Program-made: the position numbers and the translations under genes
Assembly: GCF_014805685.1 (NCBI RefSeq)
Contig: NC_060907.1
Span: forward strand, 5,252,992-5,316,991
DNA from: Silurus meridionalis
Lineage: Eukaryota > Chordata > Actinopteri > Siluriformes > Siluridae
Direction of reading: 5' to 3'
DNA length: 64,000 nucleotides
The notes under the pieces: model-generated
Told to the model about the DNA's origin: nothing
The model's input: only the letters and a program-made list of their open reading frames with translations
Database searches by the model: none
Part shown: in pieces, positions 1 to 31,195 of the stretch
Layout: each line of letters opens with the position of its first letter
How positions within the stretch are numbered: position 1 is the first letter of the stretch

Positions 1-1790
1 CAGGAGTACAAGGAGATGCGGCAGCAGGTAAAAGGGATGTGGCGAAAGCCAAGGAAAAGGCATATGAGGAGCTGTATAAGAGGTTGGACACTAAGGAAGG
101 AGAAAAGGATTTATATCGATTGGCCAAGCAGAGGGACCGAGCTGGGAAGGATGTACTGCAAGTTAGAGCAATAAAGGATGGAGAGGAAATGTGTTGACTA
201 GTGAGGAGAGTGTGTTGAGAAGGTGGAGGGAGTATTTTGAGCAGCTGATGAATGAGGAAAATCACAGAGAGAGAAGTTTGGAGGATGTGGAGTTGGTGAA
301 GCAGGATGTAGATAGGATTAGTAAGGAGGAAGTGAGAGCAGCGATTAAGAGGATGAAGAATGGAAAGTCGGTTGGACCAGATGACATACCGGTAGAAGCG
401 TGAGATGTTTAGGAGAGATGGCAGTGGAGTTTTTAACCAGATTGTTTAACAGGATTCTGGAAGGGAGAGGATGCCTGAGGAATGGAGAAGGAGTGTGCTG
501 GTACCGATCTTTAAGCATAAGGAGATGTGCAGACCTGCAGTAACTACAGGGGAATTAAGTTGATCAGTCACACCATGAAGTTATGGGAAAGAGTAGTGGA
601 AGCCAGGCTGAGAGAAGAGGTGACCATCTGTGAGCAACAGTATGGTTTCATGCCGAGGAAGAGCACCACAGATGCCTTATTTGCTTTGAGGATGTTGATG
701 GAGAAGTATAGAGAAGGACAGAAGGAATTGCATTGTGGATTTGTGGATTTAGAGAAAGCAGAGTGCCAAGAGAGGAGTTGTGGTATTGTATGAGAAAGTC
801 AGGTGTGTCAGAGAAGTATGTGAGGGTGGTGCAGGACATGTATGAGGACAGTGTGACGGCAGTTAAGTGTGCAGTAGGTACGACAGACTAGTTCAGGGTG
901 AAGGTTGGACTGCATCAAGGATCGGCCCTGAGCCATTTCCTGTTTGCAGTGGTGATGGACAGGTTGACGGACGAGGTCAGACAGGAGTCTCCATGGACTA
1001 TGATGTTTGCAGATGATATTGTGATTTGTGGTGAGAGTAGAGAGCAGGTTGAGAAGAGCCAGGAGAGGTGGAGATATGCGCTGGAGAGAAGGGGAATGAA
1101 AGTCAGTAGGAGTAAGACAGAGTACATGTGTGTGAATAAGAGGGAGGGCAGTGGAGTGATGCGGTTGCAGGGAGAAGAGGTGGAGAAGGTGGAGGAGTTC
1201 AGGTACCTGGGGTCAACAGTGCAAAGTAATGGAGAGTGTGTTAGAGAAGTAAAGAAAAGAGTGCAGGCAGGGTGGAGTGGGTGGAAAAGAGTGACAGGAG
1301 TGATTTGTGATAGTAGGGTATCTGCTAGAATGAAAGGGAAAGTTTATAGGACTGTGGTGAGACCTGCGATGTTGTATGGATTAGAGACAGTAGCATTGAG
1401 TAAAAGACAGGAGGTGGAGCTGGAGGTAGCAGAGCTGAAGATGTTAAGGTTTTCGTTGGGAGTGACGAGGATGGAGAAGATTAGAAATTAGTTTATTAGA
1501 GGGACAGCACATGTAGGATGTTTTGGTGACAAGGTGAGGGAGGCGAGATTGAGATGGTTTGGACATGTGGAGAGAAGGGACATGAATTATATTGGTAGAA
1601 GAATGCTGAAGATGGAGCCACCAGGAAGAAGGAAAATAGGAAGGCCAAGGGGAAGGTTCATGGATGTGGTGAGGGAAGACATGCAGGTAGTTGGTGTGAA
1701 AGAGGCAGATGTAGAGGACAGGGTGGTATGGAGACGGATGATCCCCTGTGGCGACCCCTAATGGGAGCAGCCGAAAGAAGAAGAAGAAGA
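1..1790 (+). pseudogene. Decayed RTE-like non-LTR retrotransposon (reverse transcriptase ORF)
   Basis: Translated pieces in shifting frames read as a LINE reverse transcriptase. The N-terminal palm has a KNGKSVGPDDIPVEA-type block (around 350-400), then SNYRGIKLISHTMKLWERVV (540-600), QYGFMPRKSTTDALFALR (640-690), the catalytic FADD block MMFADDIVICG (1,000-1,030) and a C-terminal GRPRGRFMDVVREDMQVVGV block (1,640-1,700). In-frame stops (for example near 401, 889 and 1,490) and frameshifts make it non-coding today. The 3' end finishes in a short GAA repeat (about 1,775-1,792) rather than poly(A), which fits RTE-type LINEs; the clade is inferred. The 5' end runs off the window. Shorter 3'-end copies of the same family occur at 12,700, 14,624 and 24,578. 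Confidence 0.85.
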
Positions 1791-1792
1791 AG

Positions 1793-4150
1793 TGTATAGA
1801 AGTGGTTTTCAAACTTTTTGGATTTTCAAGCCACATCTGTCCTCCATTAAATCAAAAATGGTAATACTTCAAATTGTAAAATGTCTAATTTATTGAAATA
1901 TATAAATAAGTAACATTAAACTGCATAAAATTCAAAAGTTGAGAAAATAAAAGTGTAGAGTAGTTGGTATCCTAATTGATGTTTTAATTTACTTGCATTA
2001 ATGACCTAATTGTTTGTTTTCAGTTGCTTTAAAAATATGAACTTTATTTTAAATAGATAAAATAATAAATAAATATTAATGAAGAACACAAAAAAATAAA
2101 TATATAAATCCTGCCGTATGTGAACACTCAAGGGTTGGATCAAATTAAGGTTCCCCCCCAAAAAAAATGCTTTAGAGTCACCAAAGAAATGCATTATTTT
2201 GGGCTTAAGAAGGACTAGTTAGGAATCTATGACTGTTTTTATCTTGTTCCTGATCTACTCTTCAGAATGTCCTAAACATTATTCATGCTTCAACGCAATC
2301 AGAAAGATTACACATGTTTGTTTGATGTGAATGAGTGTGATTGTTTGAGTATCTGAGGAGGGACGTGTTTACTTTGGATCATAAATCTCTTAAATAAATT
2401 TTTTTTTTTACACACTAAAATATATCTCTTACATCTCTTAGTGGTCAGACCAGAGCTCATGTCTGTCTTTTCTAAGGAACGCAAAGTTAAATACACTCTT
2501 AGGAAAAATGACAGTGAACTGTGTATTTGTTCAAGGCAGAACCCTCATCTTATCAAACCCTTGCTGTTTTCTTAATTAATGCCACAGTAATGTTATCTTT
2601 CTTTACAGTCTAGTTTTAGTTTGCATCTAGTTTGAACCTATTGTTCCACCCATTCCATCAGTCTAGTGTTGTTCCATCTAGTAAGCATCTAGTCACTATT
2701 CTGTGTAAACCCCAGAGAGGGTTGTATGTAAAAATCTCAGGAAATCAAGCAGTAGATCCACAATAAAGTCAAACTATTAATAGAAAAAAACAACATTTTT
2801 GCTAGCTCAAGTCAAGTCATGTCAGGTCAAGTAGGCTTTTTATCATTCAAACCAAATACAGTGAAATAAAACAACTTTCCTTCAGGACCAAGATGTAACA
2901 TCAGACCACATTTATTAACAACCAGAAACATGGAACTACACTAAACTCAAAAACTAACAACATAAACTACACATGCACAATTTCTTTTTGAAGTTTTTCC
3001 ATTTGGGAAGATTTTTACTGTAACTTCACTACATTTCAAAATCTAATATGTTTTTACTCAACTACATTTAGTGAAATCAGTCGTTCCTTTTTATTTATGA
3101 GGATAAAAACGTAACTGGTAAAACATGCAGCGAGTCACCAATCAGGGTCGAGCGCGTGCTCTGTTTTAAACGTGTTCTGATCGGCACTTGGTGTATCTAC
3201 TGATCACCAACATACAGTTCAGCATCAGTTCAACAGCAAAGAGAACATTTAGAGAGGAATAAATGATAAAGAAACTCCAGACTCAAACTTGCCACAATAC
3301 ACATGGATTTATTTGCGAGATTTTATTAAAGTAGTTGAAAGAAGGTTTTGGGCTCATGATTATTTTAATAGAAATCAATCAGTGTTTGAGTCATTAATAT
3401 CATTCTGTTCATAGATCAGTGTGCTGAGAGTCACATTCGAGTCTTTTCATATAAACTGAGTTGATTAAGTAAAGAGTCTTGTGATAAAATGATAATAGGA
3501 AAATTATAGCCGTAATAAATCATAGTACTTTGGATAATTAAGTACATTTGAAGGCAAAGTATTTTACTGGAGTAATATTAAACTTAATGTGTCTCTACTT
3601 TAATTTAAGTACATGGTTTGCATACTTTTTCCACCACTGCAACATAAGACAAGGAGACAGTGAACACAGGGAATTTGGTGACACTGTACCACCAACTGGT
3701 ACGGTACAGAAAGTTTTGGATGTGACGAAGCATAGGAGTCTTTATTTTTCAGATGTCTGAAGGCTAAGTGGAGTTTGGAATAACAAAAAAAATATATATG
3801 AGTACCTAAATAAACTAAAACTAACTACAAGGTCAACTTACAATAAGAATGAAAACAAAATTTCCCACTAAAGAGGTATAATTGCACCAATTGAATTTTT
3901 TTTACACAAAAACACGTGTTCTTGTTTAAATATAGATTGTGTTTAAAATGTTAAATTTAATTATTATAATCAAGAAATACACCTAAAACCTGTGTCTGTG
4001 GTGTAACATTCATGGATGCTGCCTTGGGATCTGACATATTCTTTTTTATATATAAATTTGCATAAAATATAATTAAAAAAAATTATCATATTTTTAAAAT
4101 GTCTACTTCCATTTTAATGAAGCAGAATTAAAGAAAAACCAGAGAAACTT
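1793..4150. other. AT-rich intergenic DNA without a recognised gene
   Basis: No coding exon is supported here. A stretch around 2,806-2,850 with repeated GTCAAGTCA words, and a stretch at about 3,040-3,645 rich in ACTTTTACT/AAGTACTT words that ends in a 'tactttttccaccactgc' motif, look like common fish non-autonomous DNA-transposon debris. That assignment is from memory and weak. The rest is unremarkable AT-rich sequence. Confidence 0.4.
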
Positions 4151-4179
4151 GGTGGAGAAAAAACAAAAGATCATGGGTG

Positions 4180-4692
4180 CTCCAATATATAAACACCTGA
4201 CTATAAAATGGGAATGTGCTTCTTTTTTAACATTTCACACATTTAATCTTCTTTTTGTTGTTAGAATTAACTCCTCTCATCTAGGAAGATGTTCCCCTAG
4301 ATTTTGTAGTGTTTCTGCAGAGAATTTGTGGATATTAATCAGACACAAGGGTGTTAGTAAAGTCAGGTATTGATGTAGGTGAGGTGAGGAGACCTGGGGT
4401 GCAGTGGGCATAAAAAATGTATCCAAATAGGTTGAGGTTGGTGCTCTACAGCAGGAGATCTTCCACTCCAAACCATTTAAAGCATATCATCATGGAGCTG
4501 GCTTTCTGTACAGGAGCATTGTCATGCAGGAACACATTTTGGTCTCCTAGTTGACGTGAATAGACAATTTCATGTTGTCACATCCAAAGACGTCCTATAC
4601 AATTGTGTCCCTCCAAGTGTGTGGTAACAGTTTGGGGAAGAACCAGATATAACTGGAACAGTCAGGCATACCAGCACTTTTGTCCATTCAGT
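4180..4692. mobile_element. MITE-like interspersed repeat, copy of the GGACACCTGAC family
   Basis: The ends carry the family's inverted motifs: AACACCTGACTATAA on the left, and a right end that finishes CACTTTTGTCCATTCAGTGTA. The interior has the shared words 'gaagatgttcc', 'gagatcttccactcc' and 'ggagcattgtcatgcagg'. At least a dozen related copies, often truncated, occur in this window in both orientations. No transposase is encoded. Confidence 0.65.
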
Positions 4693-5504
4693 GTACTTTA
4701 CTAGCATATAATTGAAGAATGTGCTTTCTGTTTAATGACCCAGTCGAGCGCTCGAGCAAATAATTACCCTCAACATTCATCACAAATGCCAACAAAGTCC
4801 TTCTGTTCTAAAACTCTTACTCAACACTGGCATGCAGCAAATCAGGCTAGTTTTCTGGTTTCTGTTGACATTTTTCGGAAGTTTGAAACAAAGGGCTGGA
4901 TCGCTTGGTGAGAAGATGCAGAGGCGCTTGTTAGTGTGTTTAAACTGCAATGACGTATGTCATTCAGTAGATGGCGACAAAAACAACAGCGCCAAATCCA
5001 CTAAATGTTTATGCTGATAGTAACTTCTCTGACGTTCAAACGATCACATCTTCTGACCGAGACAATATACAGCTTCAGGAGTAATTCAAAAGAGATTAAA
5101 AGGTAGGAAAAGATCATTTCAGCACTGTTTCATTTTCATGAATATGGCAGCGCTATATTTGTTTTTATCCAGAATATAATTTAATGTTCAGATAACAACA
5201 AATAAATCCAATTTTCCAAAGTTCATATACCATCTAGAAATATTTATTTGACTGTTTCAATATGATTTACATGATTTGGTCATGTTTGTTGACAGATTTA
5301 AATATATGTTATCGGTCTTGTTGATTTTATCATTTAAAGTGAGGGGATACAAACTTTTGCACTCAAACTGCAAATTCACTGCTCCTGCCCGAACCCTTTT
5401 CTTTTTCCTTAAAACTCAAGAAGCCACAGTGCCTTTCTTGATCCCGAAAACCTGCAACACACAATCCAAATTAGATTAGAGCATCGCCATTAGAAATACA
5501 TTAT

Positions 5505-5800
5505 ACAGACAAAGGTTTGTGGACACCTGACTATAAGATTGGCCTGCTTTTTGAACGTCCCATTCCACATTTAGTCTCTATTTACACTTATAATAAGCTC
5601 CACTCTTCTTTGAAGATGTTCCACTAGATTTGGTGGAGATTTTTGTGGGATTTCGTTCAGCCACAACGGTGCTAGTTAAGTCAGAAAATATAAAGATATC
5701 TGTAAAACATATCTTCATGGAAGTGGCTTTGTGCACAGGGGCATTGTCATAGTGGAACAGGTTTGGGTCTCCAAGTTCAAGTGAAGGAAAAAATTCATGC
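5505..5800. mobile_element. Truncated copy of the GGACACCTGAC MITE-like family
   Basis: It begins with a TATACAGACAAAGGTTTGTG-type terminus followed by GGACACCTGACTATAAGATT. It keeps the left half of the family, up to the 'gtgaaggaaaaaattcatgctacagcc' region, and lacks the opposite terminus. Confidence 0.6.
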
Positions 5801-6534
5801 TACAGCCAACTTTATGCTATGGTTAATACAACAAATAAATAATACTATCAAGTTATTTAAGCAAAATGTTTGTTTATCTTCGGTCTGTGGTGCAAGCAGC
5901 TATGTTGAAATGATGCCAGACTCAGGGTGGAGGAGATCTTTCTGAATTTCCAAGCAGGAATTCCAGATTGAGATGGGTGGAGCACTGGGTATGTTCTTCA
6001 GCATATTAGAGAGAAAAAAAGCAAGTGGCATCAAATCCAACATGAAATGAATGTGAAACCAATCAAATCAAATTGAAATACACAAATCAATGGTGCCTTG
6101 GTGGTGCCTTTGTGGTCATCAGTAACATGGTGCAGTGTACGAGAGCTTCAGACCTGCTTCAGTTACCTGAGCCGAGAAACCGGACTCTCTCTGTTTTTCT
6201 CTCTCCATCTCTGTTTCTGTCCTCTGTCACAGCCCACACTTCCTCCCGCCTCCCGCCTCCCGCCTCGTCTCCATCATCACTATTACTGGTGTCATTCTCA
6301 TCACATCCAAACACATGATTGTAAACCAACAGGATCTCAACAGACTCTTACGCATCATACTGATAATGAACTAGCCTTTTACTCCTAGGAAATTCTTTAG
6401 GAAAACTCAAGGCTCCAAACCCTCTTAATGGTTCGTCAGTTTATTTTATAGAAGAACTGCACTATATGGAAAAAAGTACTTGGATGCTTGACTTTTCCAG
6501 CTATATCATTTCCCACCACCACTAAGTGACTTTT
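5801..6534. other. Intergenic DNA, nothing recognised
   Basis: No exon with plausible splice sites or conserved coding sequence. It includes a pyrimidine-rich patch near 6,180-6,290 and a short terminus-like scrap of the MITE family near 6,465-6,500 (CACTATATGGAAAAAAGTA). Confidence 0.4.
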
Positions 6535-6990
6535 TAGTTCATAGTACATCCACAAAAAATGTTACTATGGCAGCCAGAGGTAGGAACACCTACTAATAAA
6601 GGTTGGCAACCAGAAGTTGATAAAGGTTACTATGGTTACTATGGCAACCATAAGTAGGGACGCCTATCGGCGACTTCCTCTGACCTCAACCCTAGTTGAT
6701 ATTTATAGTACAACCACTGATAAAGGTTACTATAGCAACCAGAGTAGAAAAGCCTACTGGTGCCTTCGTAGTTCAGAGTACAACTACTGAAAAATGTTAC
6801 TATTGCAAGCAGATACCTTTGTAGTTCATAGTGCAACCACTGATAAAGGTTATTATGGCAACCAGAAGTAGAAACACCAAATGGTGCCTTCGTAGTTCAT
6901 GGTACAACCACTTCGTTGTCCAAAGTAAAACCATTTTTAAAGGTTGCTATGGCAACCAGAAGTAGGTAGTTGATAGTATAACCACTAATA
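6535..6990. repeat. Diverged tandem repeat with X-box-like core
   Basis: An irregular unit of about 70-100 bp is repeated. Its constant words are 'actgataaaggttactatggcaaccagaagtag', with 'ccttcgtagttcatagtacaaccactga' as spacer. The core palindrome GGTTACTATGGCAACC or a close variant is at 6,634, 6,725 (one change), 6,848 and 6,942 (GGTTGCTATGGCAACC), with weaker versions at 6,561 and 6,795. The unit is not recognised as a named transposon. Confidence 0.75.
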
Positions 6991-7189
6991 AACGTTAATA
7001 TAGCATTTATCAGTGGCTGACACCAGAGTTAAACAATCTGTAGACTCCTTGAACCTAAACTCAGGACGCTGGAACTCATTCCTACACCACACCTCATTCC
7101 TACACCACCCCCATCACTGAGAACTTTCTTTCCTATGTGGTGGACTGTTTACGGGGTATCTGGCAACCCTGCCATGTGAAGCCTCGTCA

Positions 7190-7697
7190 CCTGATTTGTG
7201 GAGTAGCTGATGCCGGGGCGGGGCTTGTGCGCGTTTTCTCTCTGCCTACCTCGCCTTCTGTTGGGTCCGTGATCCATCCATCTCTCTCTCCTCTCCTCTC
7301 CTATCCATCCATCCATCCATCCATCTATCTATCTAGCTGTCTATCGCGCCGTCTGGCTGTGCAGCTCTCTGCTGCCGTTCAGGGTCATTCGGTTCATTCC
7401 CGGTGCGGCGCGCGAGCGACCATGGCGACATCACGGGCGTCTTCTTGGCTTCCGTTCTGCTCGTGAGGATTCCTGGGCTGCGAGCACGGGACGCGTTAAA
7501 AACACTAAACGTGGAATTAAAAGGGACAAGAGGACACGACGGAGCCGGGTAGTGAAGAAGGGAGGCACCCGTGTCGGATCCGGTGTTGGGGTTGTCGGGA
7601 CGCGCGTCCACCGTGTCCCCCTCCAACCCCATCCCCATCCCCGTCCCTGTCCCTGTCCCCAAGATACCACCCGTCTCCTCCCCGGTGTCTCTGAGAG
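7190..7697 (+). promoter_or_regulatory. akt3: CpG-rich segment; probable akt3 promoter and non-coding first exon
   Basis: Unlike its AT-rich surroundings, this stretch is rich in CpG, with 'ggtgcggcgcgcgagcgacc' near 7,401 and many CG steps to 7,680. It ends in a strong splice donor, CTGAGAG|GTAAGG, with the last exon base at 7,697. A matching acceptor with a pyrimidine tract lies at 11,675/11,676, 226 bases before the akt3 start codon, and the first akt3 coding exon lacks a promoter-like region of its own beyond local GC boxes. I infer a non-coding first exon here spliced to 11,676. The transcription start is not visible. Confidence 0.5.
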
Positions 7698-7752
7698 GTA
7701 AGGCTAATCACAATTACTGTGTGATTCATTCATTAATTAACTAATGTACTTA

Positions 7753-7810
<58 letters not shown>
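7753..7810. repeat. (TAGA)n microsatellite
   Basis: About 14 tandem TAGA units, seen directly, just inside the proposed first akt3 intron. Confidence 0.95.
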
Positions 7811-8133
7811 TATAGGACAGATGCATGATCATGATGAGCTCAAGGCCTGATTTCCGCTCGTCTGGGCATCGGGGTAAAGTCGGGATGCGCGCTCGCGTGT
7901 GCGTGTGCGCGCGTGTCGCTTACACTGATGCACGCGAGGGCCTCCGTAATAACCCCCCCACCCCCCAAAAAAAAAAACCCCCCATAAAAACAGTCAACCT
8001 GCGTGTAAATGTGGACGTGTGTGTGTATATTAGTTGTGATCCGCATCCACCATTTTGTTTTAAGATTAACGCGTCACGACCCATGACAAGCCGTCCGCGT
8101 GCCCGTGTGTCCGCGTGCCCGCCCGGGGAGACG

Positions 8134-8195
8134 CGCGAAGCGCAGTCGGGAAGACGCGCGCCGCGCACGCACGCGTCTTCCGACTGCGCTTCGCG
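8134..8195. repeat. GC-rich inverted repeat (hairpin-forming)
   Basis: The left arm (8,134-8,158) and right arm (8,172-8,195) are reverse complements except for one extra G in the left arm, and are separated by 13 bases. The arm core is CGCGAAGCGCAGTCGG. It lies in a locally CpG-rich patch (about 8,090-8,200) in the proposed first akt3 intron. Confidence 0.85.
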
Positions 8196-8421
8196 TGGCC
8201 TGTTTATTCCTCCGTGTGTTTTTGTTTGTTTGTTTGTTTGTCTTGTTTTTGTCGGTGGTGGTGGTACACGACAGGCCGCAAAATCCGTCCCATTCAGCCG
8301 CACCCATAAATAAAGATAGGATGTCGATATACTGGGTATCGCCATACCCATGGTGTAGTATTATTATTATTATTATTATTATAATATTTAAATAATAATA
8401 CTTATTATTCATTTGAATGTT

Positions 8422-8426
<5 letters not shown>

Positions 8427-8456
<30 letters not shown>

Positions 8457-8553
8457 CTGTCAATCTTGTATCCTTTTTAGGATGTTGCGGTGGCGGTCTG
8501 GTTATATAACTGCAGGCGAAATGACACCACACACACACACACACACACACACA
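8427..8553. repeat. (CT)n and (CA)n microsatellites
   Basis: A (CT)n tract at about 8,427-8,452 and a (CA)n tract at about 8,527-8,553, with 75 bases of unique sequence between. An (ATT)n tract sits just upstream near 8,359-8,383. Confidence 0.9.
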
Positions 8554-8880
8554 CTTTTAAAAGGACTCGGTTTCATTCACTTTATTGATCCCGCTCCTGT
8601 TTATTCTCTCTAATTTAATAGCAGAAGCTTTTTCTCTTTTTTTTTTGGATGGAAATGGTGAACAATAGCACAGGAAGACTTTACCACAGGAATGACTGCA
8701 GCCAAGGCCGGTGGGTTTGTTGACATTGGACCTGCTCGCTTGTTTTCCTCTTAAAGCCGTCACTTGTTCTCGATAAAACGCTCATTTGTGTCGTCATAAA
8801 CTATGGCGTGATGATGTCTGTGGCTTCTGCGATGCCGATCCCAATAAAGTCGGGCGACGCGGTCAGAATACATCACACCT

Positions 8881-9152
8881 GTCTAGGTGATGTCCAGGCG
8901 ATGTCTAGGTGATGTTCAGGCGATGTCCAGGCGATGTTCAGGGAATGTCTAGGTGATGTTCAGGGAATGTCTAGGCGATGTCTAGGTGATGTTCAGGGAA
9001 TGTCCAGGCGATGTCTAGGTGACGTTCAGGCGATGTCCAGGTGATGTCTAGGTGATGTTCAGGGAATGTCTAGGTGATGTCTAGGTGATGTTCAGGGAAT
9101 GTCCAGGCGATGTCCATGCGATGTCTAGGTGACGTTCAGGCGATGTCTAGGT
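8881..9152. repeat. Minisatellite, about 12-bp unit
   Basis: About 22 head-to-tail units of the form GATGTYYAGGYG, with positions 6, 7 and 11 varying in combination (GATGTCTAGGTG, GATGTTCAGGCG, GATGTCCAGGCG and the variant AATG). It sits in the proposed first intron of akt3. Confidence 0.9.
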
Positions 9153-9680
9153 TTGCTGGAGAAAAGCGATGAGGATTTTGCATTCGTAACGAAGCATTGA
9201 AAGAAGAATCTGTCGTCCGAGGGAACGGATAGCGATGGAGTTTATGTGTGTCACACACCTGAACAGCACGACGATGCGATACCGCTGTTTATCACGATCC
9301 CGATAATTCGATTTGTACCGATACAATACCAAACGGTGCGTACCTTGTAGCACGGACCGTCCTTCCACATCGCAATACGATTTAATCGTTTATATCGTCG
9401 CGGCGCTTACGGACATCTCCGCATCACAGAACATTGTACACACAGGACGAGTGTCGCAATACTAATATTATGATACTGCTAATACTATACAAATAACGAT
9501 TTTATTGCCATTATTCTACCTCCGTTTTAGTTTTACTGACTGTTTTGAAATAATCGGAACATTTTACATCTTTGATCTCAACTGGCCCCGCCTACCCAGC
9601 TATTCGTGTGTACCCAGTCTTTTGTTTTCTTCGCACTCATAATAAACAGGGATGAATTAAGCTTGTGTGTGTGTTCTGTG

Positions 9681-9681
9681 A

Positions 9682-9762
<81 letters not shown>
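9681..9762. repeat. (GT)n(AT)n compound microsatellite
   Basis: A (GT)n run of about 30 bases directly joined to an (AT)n run of about 45 bases. Confidence 0.95.
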
Positions 9763-9764
<2 letters not shown>

Positions 9765-10439
9765 TGTACAGTATATCCATATTTATAAGGACCCCAGAAG
9801 ACCGTGATCATTATATATAGACACTGAGTGATGATTCCCATTGGTACACGCTGTGTTTTTCGTCCTTAATGCGCTTTTATTTCCCGATCCTATCCATATG
9901 CATGGGGAAAACATTAGCATTGTATTGATGCATGCTGCCCCACTGTTCAGGGGGAGGGACAGGGTGAAAGGGGTGACTGGGGTAGTTGTCCCAGGCCTCA
10001 GCTGGGTGGCAGCCCAGGGGGTCCATTGACATGTAGAATAGTCATTTTTGATACAAAAAAAAAAGAAAAGAAAAGAAAACGTCAGGCCATAGCATTCTCT
10101 ACAGCAGGGTGTGAATTGTGTGGGAGGGCTTTTCTTTTTTTGGTGAGAATAATATACTAAATAAAGAAAACAAACAAAAGGGTTTGTAATCATTTACTGA
10201 AATGCATTGAGTCATAATAGCTTTTATTTGGGAGTGTAAGAGAAAGATATCTGTTTTAATGTTTGAAATAGCTGTACGGATCGGTATTCAGTTTTAATCT
10301 TGAAGTGGGTGTGGCCTAAACCAGTATCAACCGGTGGGGTTGAGGGGGGTTGAATCGAATGTAAATGACAATTGTCTCATCTCTAAACCGTTTCTCAACC
10401 TCTGATAGATAAACAGATTGATAGATATGTGGTTGTTCC

Positions 10440-10755
<316 letters not shown>

Positions 10756-11117
10756 CTTAATAAATTCATTTTATTATTAGTGTTATTTTTCAGAATATAA
10801 GCAGGCTTGTGGCCTTGTTTAAACTCACGCCACCCGGGCAGGTACTAAGGATACTGTAAATCGATCCCAGTGTTCATGTTTTTGGCTTTTGTTTGTTCTG
10901 CACGCTTTGTTTCTAATCGTTCTCAATTTGTTCTCACCTTTGGATTTGTTGGAAGCACATTTGCTGTTCAGTTCAGACTGATGTATTTGTATTCGGCTAC
11001 ATGTCTTGCATGTGGGAAAGAATGCAACACTGAGCACCAATGATGATGATAATAATAGTAGCCAATGTCTGACGTAATTTTACACTCGAATATCCTGTTT
11101 TCATTTTCTCGCACAGA

Positions 11118-11161
<44 letters not shown>

Positions 11162-11217
11162 GACTGTCTGTCTGACTGACTGTCTGTCTGACTGACTGAC
11201 TGTCTGTCTGACTGTCT
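11118..11217. repeat. (TCTG)n / ACTG tetranucleotide array
   Basis: Pure TCTG units give way to interspersed ACTG/ACTGACTG units. It is a second TCTG array 400 bp from the one at 10,625. Confidence 0.9.
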
Positions 11218-11459
11218 ATGTAAATATGTGTATATGTGACATGAACATGGGGAGGTAAAATTGATGATTGTGTCGAACAAAGGTTAAGATGTTGAAGCCA
11301 TAGACAGGAAGTGTTGACCTGTGAGGACTCGATGGTCATGGCATCGCTGATTCAGAGTCTGTCTTTGTTGTCTGTGTTTGACCCAGTCGGCTTTAATAAG
11401 GAGAGAGACCGACTGCTCTGAGGTCAGTGCTTTACTCTACACCGTGAACAGAGCGAGAG

Positions 11460-11608
11460 AGGAAGAGTGAGACGCGAGGAGACCGCCGGGGCCGGGGAGG
11501 GGCGGGAAACCCGCCTCGGCTCTTAACAATGACTTAATTTCTCATGCAAACGTCTCTGTGTGTGAGAGGGAGAACAGGGGGGAATGCTGGGCTGGGGAGG
11601 GGAGAATG

Positions 11609-11644
<36 letters not shown>

Positions 11645-11901
11645 TAATTTTTTTTCTTTTTTCACTTCCTTCCAGGCTGAGTCACTCAGCGCCAGAGCAC
11701 CCGAAGGGTCGCGTACGCAGGGGGAGCGAGACGCGGGGAGGGACGCGGTGAACAAGTGAGCGGACGCCGAAGCGTAGAGGACCGACCGAGAGAGAGAGAG
11801 AAAGGAAGCACGGTGGCAGGGGTGGGACGAGCGACCCTGAGAGAAGAGGACGAGCACTGGGCTCCCCCCTGACCCCTAAACCCACCGAGCTCGAGGTCAT
11901 C
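11460..11901 (+). promoter_or_regulatory. akt3: GC-rich upstream region and akt3 5' UTR exon part
   Basis: GC-box-like sequence (GCCGGGGCCGGGGAGGGGCG, about 11,489-11,508) lies upstream of a (GT)n tract (11,610-11,642). A pyrimidine-rich acceptor ending TTCCAG at 11,675 then precedes 226 bases of 5' UTR. The UTR opens with a palindrome, GCTGAGTCACTCAGC, that contains an AP-1 core. It has no upstream ATG between 11,676 and 11,902, and the start codon has an A at -3. Whether transcription starts here, upstream at 7,190-7,697, or both is open. Confidence 0.5.

Positions 11902-31195
<19,294 letters not shown>

Noticed and set aside
7333..7670. Overlapping 80-110-residue open frames in the CpG-rich segment at 7,190-7,700
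   Set aside because: High GC content lowers stop-codon frequency; no family resemblance, and the region is better explained as promoter and non-coding exon.
8074..8412. Open frames of 98-162 residues on both strands around 7,825-8,412
   Set aside because: Composed of CpG-rich and simple-repeat sequence, with mirrored frames on both strands; no splice or homology support.
8881..9152. Regular short repeats that could be mistaken for a CRISPR array
   Set aside because: Units are head-to-tail with no unique spacers, in a vertebrate genome: a minisatellite.
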